From Candidatus Endomicrobiellum guadaloupense (lineage in GTDB: Bacteria > Elusimicrobiota > Endomicrobiia > Endomicrobiales > Endomicrobiaceae): 34,645 nt of DNA. The stretch lies in the NCBI GenBank assembly GCA_031278895.1, contig JAITJN010000013.1, forward strand, positions 1 through 34,645, written 5' to 3'. The notes below the pieces were generated by a model. It saw only the letters and a list, made by a program, of their open reading frames with translations. It ran no database searches and was not told where the DNA came from. Within the stretch, counting starts at the first letter, position 1. The number at the start of each line of letters is the position of its first letter. Below are positions 7,363-15,629 of the stretch, one piece after another. The translations under genes were made by a program, and so were the position numbers.

Positions 7363-8214
7363 ATGTTAAACGGGCAAAACGTTTATACATTATTAAAAAC
7401 GGCTGAAAACTTTTTAAAATCAAATGGACTATCCAATCCCAACGCTGATGCAGAAGTCTTATTGAGCTTTGTATTACAAATAAAGCGCTCTTCTCTTCCT
7501 TTATTAAGAGATAAAAAACCTACCAATAAACAAATATCACAATATAGAGATTATGTGTTAAAGCGTTCAACCCGTGAACCTGCAGCGTATATAACAGGTT
7601 TTGCCGGTTTTATGGGGCTTGAGTTTAAAGTAGATAAAGATGTGCTTATACCAAGATCAGAGACTGAACTTTTAGTTGAGCTTGCATTAAAAATAGCAGA
7701 AGAAAGAGATAAAAAATTTGTGTTAGATTTATGTACAGGCTCAGGTTGTATAGCTGTAAGTATGGCCAATCTTGGAAAGCTTGAATATATTGTTGCTTCA
7801 GATATAAGTGTTAATGCTTTGGCAATTGCAAAAGAAAATGCACAAATTAATAATGCTTTCAGTATCAAATTTATAGAAAGCGATATTTTTGAAAAAATAA
7901 CAGATAACAAATTTGATATGATTGTTTCCAATCCTCCATATATTGCAGAATCAGAATATATTGCTCTAGACCCTGAGCTTAAATTTGAACCTAAAAATGC
8001 GCTTACAGCGCAAGATGAAGGTTTGTTTTTTTATAAAAAGATAGCATCAAACGCACTGAAATATTTGAATGATAGCGGATATATTCTTATTGAACTAAAT
8101 TCAAATAAAGTACGAGATATAAGGCAAATATTTGTTGATAACAAGTATGTAGATATTGAAATAATAAACGATTATTCAGGTCTTCCAAGAATATTAAAAG
8201 CTCAAAGATCATAA
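7363..8214 (+). CDS. prmC: Release factor glutamine methyltransferase
   Basis: PrmC transfers a methyl group from S-adenosylmethionine to the glutamine of the GGQ motif in RF1/RF2, raising release efficiency. The 283 residues include the N-terminal helical domain, the SAM-binding loop DLCTGSGCIA (122-131) and the amide-methylating signature NPPY (190-193). The ATG follows the prfA TAA without a gap, so the two are translationally coupled and the enzyme is made with its substrate. Confidence 0.95.
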   Translation: MLNGQNVYTLLKTAENFLKSNGLSNPNADAEVLLSFVLQIKRSSLPLLRDKKPTNKQISQYRDYVLKRSTREPAAYITGFAGFMGLEFKVDKDVLIPRSETELLVELALKIAEERDKKFVLDLCTGSGCIAVSMANLGKLEYIVASDISVNALAIAKENAQINNAFSIKFIESDIFEKITDNKFDMIVSNPPYIAESEYIALDPELKFEPKNALTAQDEGLFFYKKIASNALKYLNDSGYILIELNSNKVRDIRQIFVDNKYVDIEIINDYSGLPRILKAQRS

Positions 8215-8273
8215 TGTTGTTATATTAGATTTTATTTTATATAGATATTTTAAAATAAATTATTGGGACTAAA

Positions 8274-9533
8274 ATGGATAAGATAATAATACATGGCGGG
8301 AAAAAATTAAAAGGTGAAGTTGTTATTTCAGGAGCAAAAAATTCAGCACTTCCTATTTTATTTGCAACTTTACTTACTGATGAACCTTCTATAATAAAAA
8401 ATGTCCCTTGTCTTGCAGATATAGATACAACTGTTGAATTTTTAAATTTTATAGGTAAAAAAACCGTTAAGAAGGGGAATATAGTAAGAACTTATTATTC
8501 AGAAAAATATAAGCATATAGCTCCTTACGATTTGGTAAGAAAAATGCGAGCAAGTGTTTTGATAATGGGACCATTGCTTGCAAGACTTAATAAGGTCGAT
8601 GTTTCTCTTCCTGGAGGATGTACTATAGGCGCAAGGTCTATAGATATACATTTAGATGCTTTTAAGAGGCTTGGAGCTGAGATTTCTGTTGAAGGTGGGT
8701 ATGTTAAAACTTCATCTGAAAATGGACTTAAAGGTGTTGCTATAGATTTAAAGTTCCCAAGCGTTGGAGCGACTGAGAATATTTTACTTAGCGCGGTTTT
8801 GGCCAAAGGTAGAACTACAATCGTTAATGCGGCTAAAGAGCCTGAAATAGAAGATTTAGCTAATGTTTTAAATAAAATGGGAGCTAAGATAGTTGGAGCT
8901 GGCAGTTCGAAAATATTTATTGATGGGGTTGAAAATTTGCATGGATTTACACATGAAGTAATTTCTGACAGAATAGAGGCAGCTACTTATATGATAGCTG
9001 CTGCTATTACAAAGGGAAATATTGTTCTCAGAAATGTTGTTCCTAAACATCTAAAAGCTGTGAGCTATAAACTACAAAAAAGCGGTTTAGCTATTAAAGA
9101 AAACACAACAAGCATTAGGGCTCAATGGATAAAAAATTTAAAAGCTCAAAATATAAAGACAGAGGTCTATCCAGGTTTTCCTACAGATGTTCAAGCCCAA
9201 TTTATGGCATTGATGTGCCTTTTAAAAGGACATTCAAAAATAGAAGAAACAATATTTGAAAACAGGTTCATGCATGTTGCAGAATTGCAAAGATTTGGAG
9301 CAAATATAACAATAGCTTCTAAGATTGCAAATATAGTCGGAGTTGAAAAATTTTCAGGAGCGCCTGTAATGGTTTCAGACTTAAGAGCTGGAGCAGCTCT
9401 TGTACTTGCAGGTCTTGCTGCTGAGGGAAAGACTGTAATATCAAGAATTTACCATCTGGACAGAGGTTACGAAATGCTTGAAAAAAAACTTAAGAAACTC
9501 GGAGCTGACATAAAAAGAATACACAAATCATGA
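8274..9533 (+). CDS. murA: UDP-N-acetylglucosamine 1-carboxyvinyltransferase
   Basis: MurA moves enolpyruvate from PEP to UDP-GlcNAc, the first committed step of peptidoglycan synthesis, in the cytoplasm. The 419-residue length is typical. Key parts are KN at 22-23, RKMRAS at 89-94 and the catalytic Cys116 in PGGCTIGARSID, the residue that is alkylated by fosfomycin; with Cys present the enzyme should be of the sensitive type. The C-terminal DLRAGAALVLAGL is the usual domain-closing motif. It follows prmC after 59 AT-rich bases and could have its own promoter there. Its TGA stop overlaps an ATG (ATGA at 9530-9533) of the small damaged frame downstream. Confidence 0.97.
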   Translation: MDKIIIHGGKKLKGEVVISGAKNSALPILFATLLTDEPSIIKNVPCLADIDTTVEFLNFIGKKTVKKGNIVRTYYSEKYKHIAPYDLVRKMRASVLIMGPLLARLNKVDVSLPGGCTIGARSIDIHLDAFKRLGAEISVEGGYVKTSSENGLKGVAIDLKFPSVGATENILLSAVLAKGRTTIVNAAKEPEIEDLANVLNKMGAKIVGAGSSKIFIDGVENLHGFTHEVISDRIEAATYMIAAAITKGNIVLRNVVPKHLKAVSYKLQKSGLAIKENTTSIRAQWIKNLKAQNIKTEVYPGFPTDVQAQFMALMCLLKGHSKIEETIFENRFMHVAELQRFGANITIASKIANIVGVEKFSGAPVMVSDLRAGAALVLAGLAAEGKTVISRIYHLDRGYEMLEKKLKKLGADIKRIHKS

Positions 9534-9794
9534 TTGTAAAGAAATGCAAAGTTTCAAAAACAATCAACATTTTTTGGAAAGATTTAGCAAGAAAGCTTCG
9601 TAATTATAAAAATGCAGTGTGGTTATCGACACCTTGTGTTTAAAGATAAAACAGGAAATACTATGAGTCACTTTATTCCTGAGATTGAAATCGGAAAGCA
9701 GAGTGTTACTGGTTTACCAGATAAAATAATTAGATTTTTTAGTAAGTTTAAGGTGATTTTTCTTAATGTGTTGTTAGATTTGATAAAATACTGA
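9530..9794 (+). pseudogene. Unrecognised small gene, probably frameshifted
   Basis: Two overlapping frames fill most of the 374-base gap between murA and hldD. The first starts at the ATGA overlap with murA and encodes 37 residues ending at 9643 (FWKDLARKLRNYKNAVW, then STPCV). The second is open from 9612 to 9794 and carries on in a similar style (VFKDKTGNTMSHFIPEIEIG). Joining them with one shift near 9625-9640 gives a single protein of about 85 residues, hence the pseudogene call. I do not recognise either half. It may instead be two unrelated chance frames. From 9795 to 9884 I see nothing else. Confidence 0.35.
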
Positions 9795-9884
9795 TTCAAA
9801 TTGATTCCGGATTGATCATATATACTTTTAAATTGCATAAAGAAGAATCATTTTATAAAATATACTCTCAAAATTATCTAAAGA

Positions 9885-9906
9885 CAAGAGGGTATCAAGA
9901 GGGTAT
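9885..9906 (+). repeat. Perfect tandem repeat carrying two Shine-Dalgarno sites for hldD
   Basis: CAAGAGGGTAT is present twice without a gap (9885-9895 and 9896-9906), one base before the hldD ATG at 9908. Each copy contains AGAGGG. The downstream copy is correctly spaced (4-5 bases) to be the ribosome binding site and the other is 11 bases further away. It may be a recent slippage duplication that changes hldD translation. Confidence 0.75.
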
Positions 9907-9907
9907 A

Positions 9908-10870
9908 ATGATAATATTAACCGGTGGAGCAGGATTTATCGGAAGCTGTTTCCTTGGGAAACTAAATAAGGAAGGAATAAAAGATGTTTTGGTTGTAGAT
10001 CATTTAGATAAAAATGATAAATGGAAGAATTTAGTAGGCAAAAGCTATTACGATTATATACAAAAAAATGATTTTCTTAATGCAGTAATAAGCAGACAAG
10101 TCCAAAAACCACAAGCAATAGTACATCTTGGAGCATGCAGTTTCACGACGTTAACAGATGCAGATTATTACATAAAAAACAATTACGAATATTCAAAAGC
10201 CTTAACTTTATGGGCTTTTAAGCTAGATGTACCGTTTATATATGCTTCTTCTGCTGCTACTTATGGAAATGGTGAGTTGGGCTATGATGATGATTTAGCA
10301 AAAATTAAAGATTTATCACCTCTTAACATGTACGGATATTCAAAGCATATGTTTGATTTATGGCTTTTAAACAATAATTACATAAATAAGGTTACTGGAA
10401 TAAAGTTCTTTAATGTTTTTGGCCCTAACGAATACCACAAAGGTGATATGAGAAGCCTAATATGTAAAAACTATGATAAAGTTTTTCAAAAAGGGCTGAT
10501 AAAATTGTTTAAATCGTATAATGAGAAGTATCCTGATGGTGGGCAACGCAGAGATTTTGTATATATAAAAGACGTTGTAAACGCGATGTACTTTTTGTTT
10601 CAAAATCCTTCAAAAACTGGACTGTTTAATTTAGGAACAGGAAAATCAAGAGCATGGAGCGATGTTGCAAAAGCAATGTTTGCGGCAGTAGGAAAAAAAG
10701 AGAATGTAGAATATATAGAAATGCCAGATTATTTAAAGTCTAAGTATCAGTATTTCACTGAAGCAAAAATGGATAGTCTAAGAGAAATAGGGTATGACAA
10801 ACCTTTTATGGAATTGGAAGATTCTGTCAGAGATTATTGTTCATATCTAAAGAATAAATCATATTTATAA
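9908..10870 (+). CDS. hldD: ADP-L-glycero-D-manno-heptose 6-epimerase
   Basis: An extended SDR enzyme that inverts C6 of ADP-heptose, the last step to the heptose donor of the LPS inner core. From the ATG at 9908 it has 320 residues, close to the family's usual 310. The NAD(P)-binding motif GGAGFIGS begins at residue 6, and the catalytic pair is Y142-x-x-x-K146 in YGYSK. FFNVFGPNEYHKGDMRS is a family-typical stretch. The frame is open further upstream to 9812 from a TTG, but those 32 residues are not conserved-looking and the ribosome site sits before 9908. The heptokinase gene follows 31 bases later. Confidence 0.94.
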   Translation: MIILTGGAGFIGSCFLGKLNKEGIKDVLVVDHLDKNDKWKNLVGKSYYDYIQKNDFLNAVISRQVQKPQAIVHLGACSFTTLTDADYYIKNNYEYSKALTLWAFKLDVPFIYASSAATYGNGELGYDDDLAKIKDLSPLNMYGYSKHMFDLWLLNNNYINKVTGIKFFNVFGPNEYHKGDMRSLICKNYDKVFQKGLIKLFKSYNEKYPDGGQRRDFVYIKDVVNAMYFLFQNPSKTGLFNLGTGKSRAWSDVAKAMFAAVGKKENVEYIEMPDYLKSKYQYFTEAKMDSLREIGYDKPFMELEDSVRDYCSYLKNKSYL

Positions 10871-10901
10871 AAGTTTATCACATTATAACTTGGAGTAAGA
10901 G

Positions 10902-11885
10902 ATGGAATTATTAAAACTGATATCGTTATTTAAAAAGCAAACTATTTTAGTTGTTGGCGATACTATGGTAGATAAGTTTATATGGGGAAAAGTAAAAAGA
11001 ATTTCTCCAGAAGCTCCAGTCCCAGTAGTTGAGGTTAATAAAGAGACTGAAGTCTTAGGTGGGGCAGCAAACGTAGCAAGCAATATAACAGCATTAGATG
11101 CAAGAGCTTTTATAGTAAGTGCTATAGGAGAAGATACAACAGGGAAAACTTTAATAGAAATGCTGTCAGAGAAGAATATAAGCTCAGAGTATTTAGTTTG
11201 CAGTTTACATCGTCCTACAATAATAAAAACAAGAATAATAGCAGCAAGCCAGCAAGTAGTAAGGGTAGATAAAGAAATAAGAGGGACTTTTGAAAAATCT
11301 ACAGAACTAAAAATTATAAAAAACATAGAAAACGCTATGCCTAAAGTCAATGCAGTTATAATTTCTGATTATGGAAAAGGAGTGATCTGCCATAGTGTTC
11401 TTAAAAAAACCATATCGCTAGCAAGAAAATATAAAATTCCAGTTACGGTAGATCCAAAAATAGATCATTTCAAGAAATACAAAAAAATTACGACAATGAC
11501 ACCTAACGAGAAAGAAGCAATAGAAGGAATGGAAGCAAAAAATATAAAAACAGACGAAGATATAGAGGGCTTAGGTAAAAAGATTCTTAAAACTTTAAAT
11601 TCAGAATCAGTTGTTATAACGCGTGGAGAAAAAGGAATGACGTTAATAGAACCTAATAACAAAATAACAAACATTCCAACTAGAGCGAAAGAAGTTTATG
11701 ATGTTACAGGAGCTGGAGATACTGTTATATCAACAATGACATTGGCATTGGCTGCAAAAGCGGACTTATTGAGCGCAGCAGAAATAGCAAATTTTGCAGC
11801 AGGAATAGTGGTTGGTAAAATAGGTACAGCGACGACAAATGCTAAAGAACTTGAACAAGTAATTAAGGATTTTTATAATAAATGA
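10902..11885 (+). CDS. D-glycero-beta-D-manno-heptose-7-phosphate kinase (single-domain HldE/RfaE1)
   Basis: A 327-residue PfkB/ribokinase-family enzyme that phosphorylates heptose 7-phosphate at C1 in ADP-heptose synthesis. It shows VVGDTMVDKFIWGKV near the N terminus, LGGAANVA (52-59), and the anion-hole/base motif DVTGAGDT (267-274) with catalytic Asp273. In E. coli HldE this kinase is fused to an adenylyltransferase; here the second domain is absent, so that step must be encoded elsewhere, as in bacteria with split hldA/hldC. A GGAG site lies six bases before the ATG. The stop overlaps the kdsB start (ATGA), so the two are coupled. Confidence 0.92.
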   Translation: MELLKLISLFKKQTILVVGDTMVDKFIWGKVKRISPEAPVPVVEVNKETEVLGGAANVASNITALDARAFIVSAIGEDTTGKTLIEMLSEKNISSEYLVCSLHRPTIIKTRIIAASQQVVRVDKEIRGTFEKSTELKIIKNIENAMPKVNAVIISDYGKGVICHSVLKKTISLARKYKIPVTVDPKIDHFKKYKKITTMTPNEKEAIEGMEAKNIKTDEDIEGLGKKILKTLNSESVVITRGEKGMTLIEPNNKITNIPTRAKEVYDVTGAGDTVISTMTLALAAKADLLSAAEIANFAAGIVVGKIGTATTNAKELEQVIKDFYNK

Positions 11886-12607
11886 AAACAACTGTGGTCA
11901 TTCCATCAAGATATGGCTCGAGTCGATTTCCTGGCAAACCTTTAGCAATGATAAGAGGTAAACCTCTTTTACAGCATACTATTGAACAAGTAATAAAATG
12001 TAAAGAAGTTGACTATATTTCAGTTGCTACAGACGATAAAAGAATTTACGATTTTGTAAAAAGTTTGAAGTTTAATGTTTTTATGACTCCAGAAACTTGT
12101 AAAAGCGGTACAGATAGACTCGCTTTTGTTGCATCAAAATTTTTAAAAAACTATGAAAATTTTATCAATGTTCAAGGTGATGAACCATTAATAGACCCAG
12201 ATCTTATTGACAATCTTGCGAGGTCTCTAAAAAAAAATAAAAGAGTTGAGTATATAACAGCTGCTTTTCCAATAAAAGATAAAAATTCAATAAATAATCC
12301 TAATATTGTGAAAGTTGTTTTTGACAAAAATATGGATGTTTTATATTTTTCAAGATTTGCAATTCCGTATAATAGAGATAATTCTAAAGTTAAATATTAT
12401 AAGCATATGGGCATATACGGATACAAAAAAAAGTTTTTACTAGAGTTCTCTAAAAGCAAATCTTCGTCTTTAGAAAAAGCTGAAAATTTAGAACAGTTAA
12501 GACCTCTTGAAAATGCCAAAAAAATTAGAATTATATTAGCAAAAAAAGATTCTGTTGAAGTAGATACTCCAGGAGATATTGCTAAAGTTGAAAAATATTT
12601 ACGTTAG
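11882..12607 (+). CDS. kdsB: 3-deoxy-manno-octulosonate cytidylyltransferase
   Basis: CMP-Kdo synthetase activates Kdo with CTP for transfer to lipid A. The 241-residue protein has the nucleotide-binding start VIPSRYGSSRFPGKPL (6-21), the metal-site motif NVQGDEPLIDP and the VDTPGDI end expected of the family. It overlaps hldE by four bases and is followed nine bases later by kdsA, in a Kdo gene run kdsB-kdsA-(small gene)-kdsC. Confidence 0.95.
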   Translation: MKTTVVIPSRYGSSRFPGKPLAMIRGKPLLQHTIEQVIKCKEVDYISVATDDKRIYDFVKSLKFNVFMTPETCKSGTDRLAFVASKFLKNYENFINVQGDEPLIDPDLIDNLARSLKKNKRVEYITAAFPIKDKNSINNPNIVKVVFDKNMDVLYFSRFAIPYNRDNSKVKYYKHMGIYGYKKKFLLEFSKSKSSSLEKAENLEQLRPLENAKKIRIILAKKDSVEVDTPGDIAKVEKYLR

Positions 12608-12616
12608 GGGCAATAT

Positions 12617-13441
12617 ATGCAGATAAAGAGACTAAAAATCAGCAGAAATATTACTTTAGCAAATGATAGATCTTTTGTCGTTATTGCAGGCCCATGCGTT
12701 ATTGAAAGTGAGAAACATGCTTTGACTTTGGCAGCAAGTTTAAAAAAAATAACTTCAGAATTAAAAATTTCTTTTATTTTCAAGGCTTCCTACGATAAAG
12801 CCAATCGTTCTTCCGGTAACTCTTTTAGAGGGCCAGGTGTTGAAGAAGGTTTAAAAATTTTAGGTAAAATAAAAAAAGAATTTAATGTCCCAGTAATAAC
12901 CGACGTACACAATGAAAGACAAGCAGCTATAGCTGGAGAAGTTGTAGATTTCTTACAGATTCCGGCATTTTTATCGCGTCAGACAGATTTAATAAAAGCT
13001 TGCGCGCTTACTGGAAAACCTGTAAATATAAAAAAAGGACAATTTTTAGCGCCTGAAGATATGACTAATGTTATTAAAAAATCTGAGAGCTTCGGCAATA
13101 ATAAATTGGCTTTAACTGAAAGAGGCGCTTCTTTTGGATATCATAACTTAGTGGTTGACTTTAGAGGTTTAGAGATAATGAAACAAACTGGATATCCAGT
13201 TATTTTTGACGCTACTCACAGTGTTCAGCTTCCAGGTGGACAAGGAAGTTGTAGTGGTGGCAACCGAAAATTTATTTTTCCTCTTGCTAAAGCAGCGATA
13301 GCTGTTGGTATTGCTGCATTATTTTTAGAAGTTCATGATAATCCCGATAAGGCTCTTTCAGATGGAGCAAATAGTTTAGAATTAAAAAACTTTAAACAGT
13401 TTTTAAAATATATTAAAGCTATAGACAAGGTGGTAAAATGA
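12617..13441 (+). CDS. kdsA: 3-deoxy-8-phosphooctulonate synthase
   Basis: Kdo-8-phosphate synthase condenses PEP and arabinose 5-phosphate. The 274 residues form the family's TIM barrel, with GPCVIESE (25-32), KASYDKANRSS with substrate-binding lysines, TDVH, and DATHSVQLPGG. The Asn in KANRSS fits the metal-independent type if it aligns with the position that is Cys in metal-dependent KDO8PS; that inference needs an alignment. The ribosome site AGGGG is six bases before the ATG. Its TGA overlaps the start of the next small gene. Confidence 0.95.
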   Translation: MQIKRLKISRNITLANDRSFVVIAGPCVIESEKHALTLAASLKKITSELKISFIFKASYDKANRSSGNSFRGPGVEEGLKILGKIKKEFNVPVITDVHNERQAAIAGEVVDFLQIPAFLSRQTDLIKACALTGKPVNIKKGQFLAPEDMTNVIKKSESFGNNKLALTERGASFGYHNLVVDFRGLEIMKQTGYPVIFDATHSVQLPGGQGSCSGGNRKFIFPLAKAAIAVGIAALFLEVHDNPDKALSDGANSLELKNFKQFLKYIKAIDKVVK

Positions 13442-13656
13442 AAAATAGAAGTTCAGTTGCACTAAAACATGAAAAAGATGCTTTGTGGAGACCTTCTTAT
13501 TCTTGGTATTTGAAGACATTTGTTATCGTTCTTGGACTTTTGACAGTTACTTTTTTTACACTAAATATACTTTTAAAGCAGTATATGAGACAAATAGATA
13601 AAGAGCTTACTCCATGGCTTAATAATGGAAATACCAATAAGGTTGCTACACAATGA
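13438..13656 (+). CDS. Small single-span membrane protein between kdsA and kdsC
   Basis: A 72-residue protein that I do not recognise. A basic N-terminal part (about 28 residues, with WRPSYSW just before the membrane) is followed by one transmembrane helix (about 30-50) and a short C-terminal tail, PWLNNGNTNKVATQ. It overlaps kdsA by four bases upstream and kdsC by four bases downstream (ATGA), so it is under translational coupling and clearly a real gene. Its place inside the Kdo block suggests an envelope role; nothing in the sequence says which. Positive residues before the helix favour a cytoplasmic N terminus. Confidence 0.75.
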   Translation: MKNRSSVALKHEKDALWRPSYSWYLKTFVIVLGLLTVTFFTLNILLKQYMRQIDKELTPWLNNGNTNKVATQ

Positions 13657-14186
13657 TGGACACTAAAAGGATTTTAGAAAGGGCCAAAAATATTAAACTT
13701 CTTGCCTGCGATGTTGATGGTGTTTTAACGCGAGGGGAAATAATTCTTTTAAATAGTGGAGAAGAAGTTAAAATATGGAATGTTAAAGACGGAATGGGTT
13801 ATAATCTGTTGTCAAGGATGTCGTATAAAGTTAAAACAGCTTGGATTACTGGAAGAAAATCCGTACAAGTTGAGAATCGTGCGTCTGAAATGAAAATAGA
13901 CTATTTAGTTCAAAATTGTGTTAACAAAAAACAAGCGATTGAAACAATAGCTCAAAAAGAAGCATTGGATTTGTCTCAAATAGCATATATTGGAGATGAC
14001 GTTATGGACATTTCTGTATTGAAATCTGTAGGTCTTTCTTCATGTCCAGCTGATGCTTGTGCTGTTGCAAAAGAAGCAGCAGGATTTATTTCATCTTTTA
14101 ATGGTGGAGACGCAGTAGTAAGAGAGATGATAGATTTTATTATAAAAGCTTCTGGCGAGTGTCAAAAAATTTTGAGAAGGTTTTAA
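13653..14186 (+). CDS. kdsC: 3-deoxy-D-manno-octulosonate 8-phosphate phosphatase
   Basis: A HAD-superfamily phosphatase of the small tetrameric KdsC type, which removes phosphate from Kdo-8-P. In 177 residues it shows the nucleophile motif DVDGVLT (Asp20, Asp22), WNVKDGMG (42-49), ITGRKS (motif II, Thr66) and GDDVMD (114-119, motif IV). There is no cap domain, as usual for the family. Two ATGs in a row (13653, 13656) could start it; the first overlaps the stop of the preceding small gene. The next gene starts immediately after its TAA. Confidence 0.94.
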   Translation: MMDTKRILERAKNIKLLACDVDGVLTRGEIILLNSGEEVKIWNVKDGMGYNLLSRMSYKVKTAWITGRKSVQVENRASEMKIDYLVQNCVNKKQAIETIAQKEALDLSQIAYIGDDVMDISVLKSVGLSSCPADACAVAKEAAGFISSFNGGDAVVREMIDFIIKASGECQKILRRF

Positions 14187-15101
14187 ATGTTAGAGTTAAA
14201 AAAAATTCGCAGAAAAATATATTATTATGGTGCATATGTTTTTTCAAGGGTGGTTTTGATATTGCCTTATAAGTTCTCAGTTGGTTTTCTTAGTTCTTTA
14301 TTTGGGAATATATCTTATTATGTCGCTATAGCAGGAGCCAGAAGTGCTAGAAAGAACTTAAAGAAATGCTTTCCTGAGAAGTCAGATAAAGATATAAAGA
14401 TAACTGTAAAAAAAATATTTTGTCTTGAAGTCAAAAATTTTTTTGAACTTGCAAATTTCCCTAGAATGAATTCTAGCTTTATTAGAAGTATAGCTTTTGT
14501 TGAGAAAATTGATACTATACAAGAAAGCTTTAAAAAAGGGAAAGGACTACTTTTTGCAAGCGCACACACAGGCAATTGGGAAATAACAGCTGCTATAATG
14601 GCAGAAATGAGGATTCCTGTAAACGTTGTTGCAAAAAAGATTTATATTGACGGTCTTAATGATATGCTTGTTGAATATAGGAAGAGCAAGAATGTAAAAG
14701 TTATACTAAGAGAATCTTCAGATTCTGGAATAAAACTCTTAAGGGCTTTAAAAAAAGGCGAAACCATAGCTATGCTTATAGATCAAGATGTAGACGTTCC
14801 TGGAGTTTTTGTTGATTTTTTTGGTCAAAAAGCATGGTCACCTTCAGGACTTGCTGTGCTTGCGTTAAAAACAGGAGCAGATGTCTATGTAGCGTTTGAT
14901 CAAAGAATAGATGATTATAGGCACAAAACCGTTGTCAATGGTCCGATAAATATTAATAAAACAGGGGATTTTGAAAAAGATATTGAAAGTCTCACCCAAG
15001 AAGTCACATCTATTTTAGAAGAACATATAAAAAAATATCCAGAGCAGTGGGTTTGGTTTCATGACAGATGGAAAACCAAACCTAAAGAAGTTAAAGGATA
15101 G
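14187..15101 (+). CDS. LpxL/HtrB-like lipid A acyltransferase
   Basis: A 304-residue lysophospholipid-acyltransferase-family protein like the late acyltransferases of lipid A. It has an N-terminal membrane segment (about 12-35), the catalytic HX4E motif HTGNWE (H127, E132) in ASAHTGNWEI, a glycine-rich second block (LIDQDVDVPGVFVDFFG) and the EQWVWFHDRWK end typical of the family. It should work on the inner face of the cytoplasmic membrane, adding a secondary acyl chain to Kdo-lipid A, which fits the Kdo genes upstream. Which chain is added cannot be read from the sequence. Confidence 0.9.
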   Translation: MLELKKIRRKIYYYGAYVFSRVVLILPYKFSVGFLSSLFGNISYYVAIAGARSARKNLKKCFPEKSDKDIKITVKKIFCLEVKNFFELANFPRMNSSFIRSIAFVEKIDTIQESFKKGKGLLFASAHTGNWEITAAIMAEMRIPVNVVAKKIYIDGLNDMLVEYRKSKNVKVILRESSDSGIKLLRALKKGETIAMLIDQDVDVPGVFVDFFGQKAWSPSGLAVLALKTGADVYVAFDQRIDDYRHKTVVNGPININKTGDFEKDIESLTQEVTSILEEHIKKYPEQWVWFHDRWKTKPKEVKG

Positions 15102-15104
15102 TCT

Positions 15105-15629
15105 ATGTATTTTTGTAAAAAGAATCTTGGCTTCATTATTTCCTTCTTTTCGATTTTTTTATTTTTTGCCTGTAAGTCTGAGAAAGTAGTTATTGAAGAA
15201 ATGCCGCCGATGTCTGAACAGACAATAGAAAAATTTACTATAACACAAACTGAAAATGGAAAGTTAAAAATGATGCTAGAAGCCGAGTCAGCGATTATAG
15301 ACGAAAATACAAATATAGCTCATTTAAATCTTCCAATAGTAAAATTTTATGATAATGGAAATTATGCTTCAACTCTTATCGCGCAAAAAGCTGATGTAAA
15401 TTTGGATACAAACGATGTTAAAGGTATAGGAAAATGCATTGTAGACACAGCAAACAAGGAGCATATACAAACCACAGATTTAATGTATAATGCAAAAAAG
15501 AATTTACTTTATAGTGACAATGACGTTAAGATTAAAAAACCAGGTCATACAATATTTGGAACGAGGTTTGATGCAGATATTAAACTTGAGAAGGTTACTA
15601 TTAGGAACCAGCGTACGGTTTTTGATTAA
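15105..15629 (+). CDS. lptC: LPS export periplasmic protein LptC (lipoprotein form)
   Basis: A 174-residue LptC-like protein, part of the periplasmic bridge that takes LPS from LptB2FG to LptA. The N terminus is a signal helix ending in FFAC (Cys23 lipidated by inference), so it looks like a lipoprotein rather than the single-span protein of E. coli. The remainder is beta-jellyroll-type sequence with the pattern of LptC (ENTNIAHLNLPIVKFYDNG, later ADVNLDTNDVKGIG). It stands directly before lptA and lptB, which supports the call. Its last 59 bases overlap lptA in another frame. Confidence 0.85.
   Translation: MYFCKKNLGFIISFFSIFLFFACKSEKVVIEEMPPMSEQTIEKFTITQTENGKLKMMLEAESAIIDENTNIAHLNLPIVKFYDNGNYASTLIAQKADVNLDTNDVKGIGKCIVDTANKEHIQTTDLMYNAKKNLLYSDNDVKIKKPGHTIFGTRFDADIKLEKVTIRNQRTVFD

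Noticed and set aside
9812-9907. N-terminal extension of hldD from a TTG
   Set aside because: The 32 added residues precede the Rossmann start without family similarity, and the only good ribosome site is immediately before ATG 9908.
15490-15570. Upstream start for lptA deep inside lptC
   Set aside because: The added residues do not look like a signal peptide, whereas ATG 15571 gives a typical one and has GAGG upstream.
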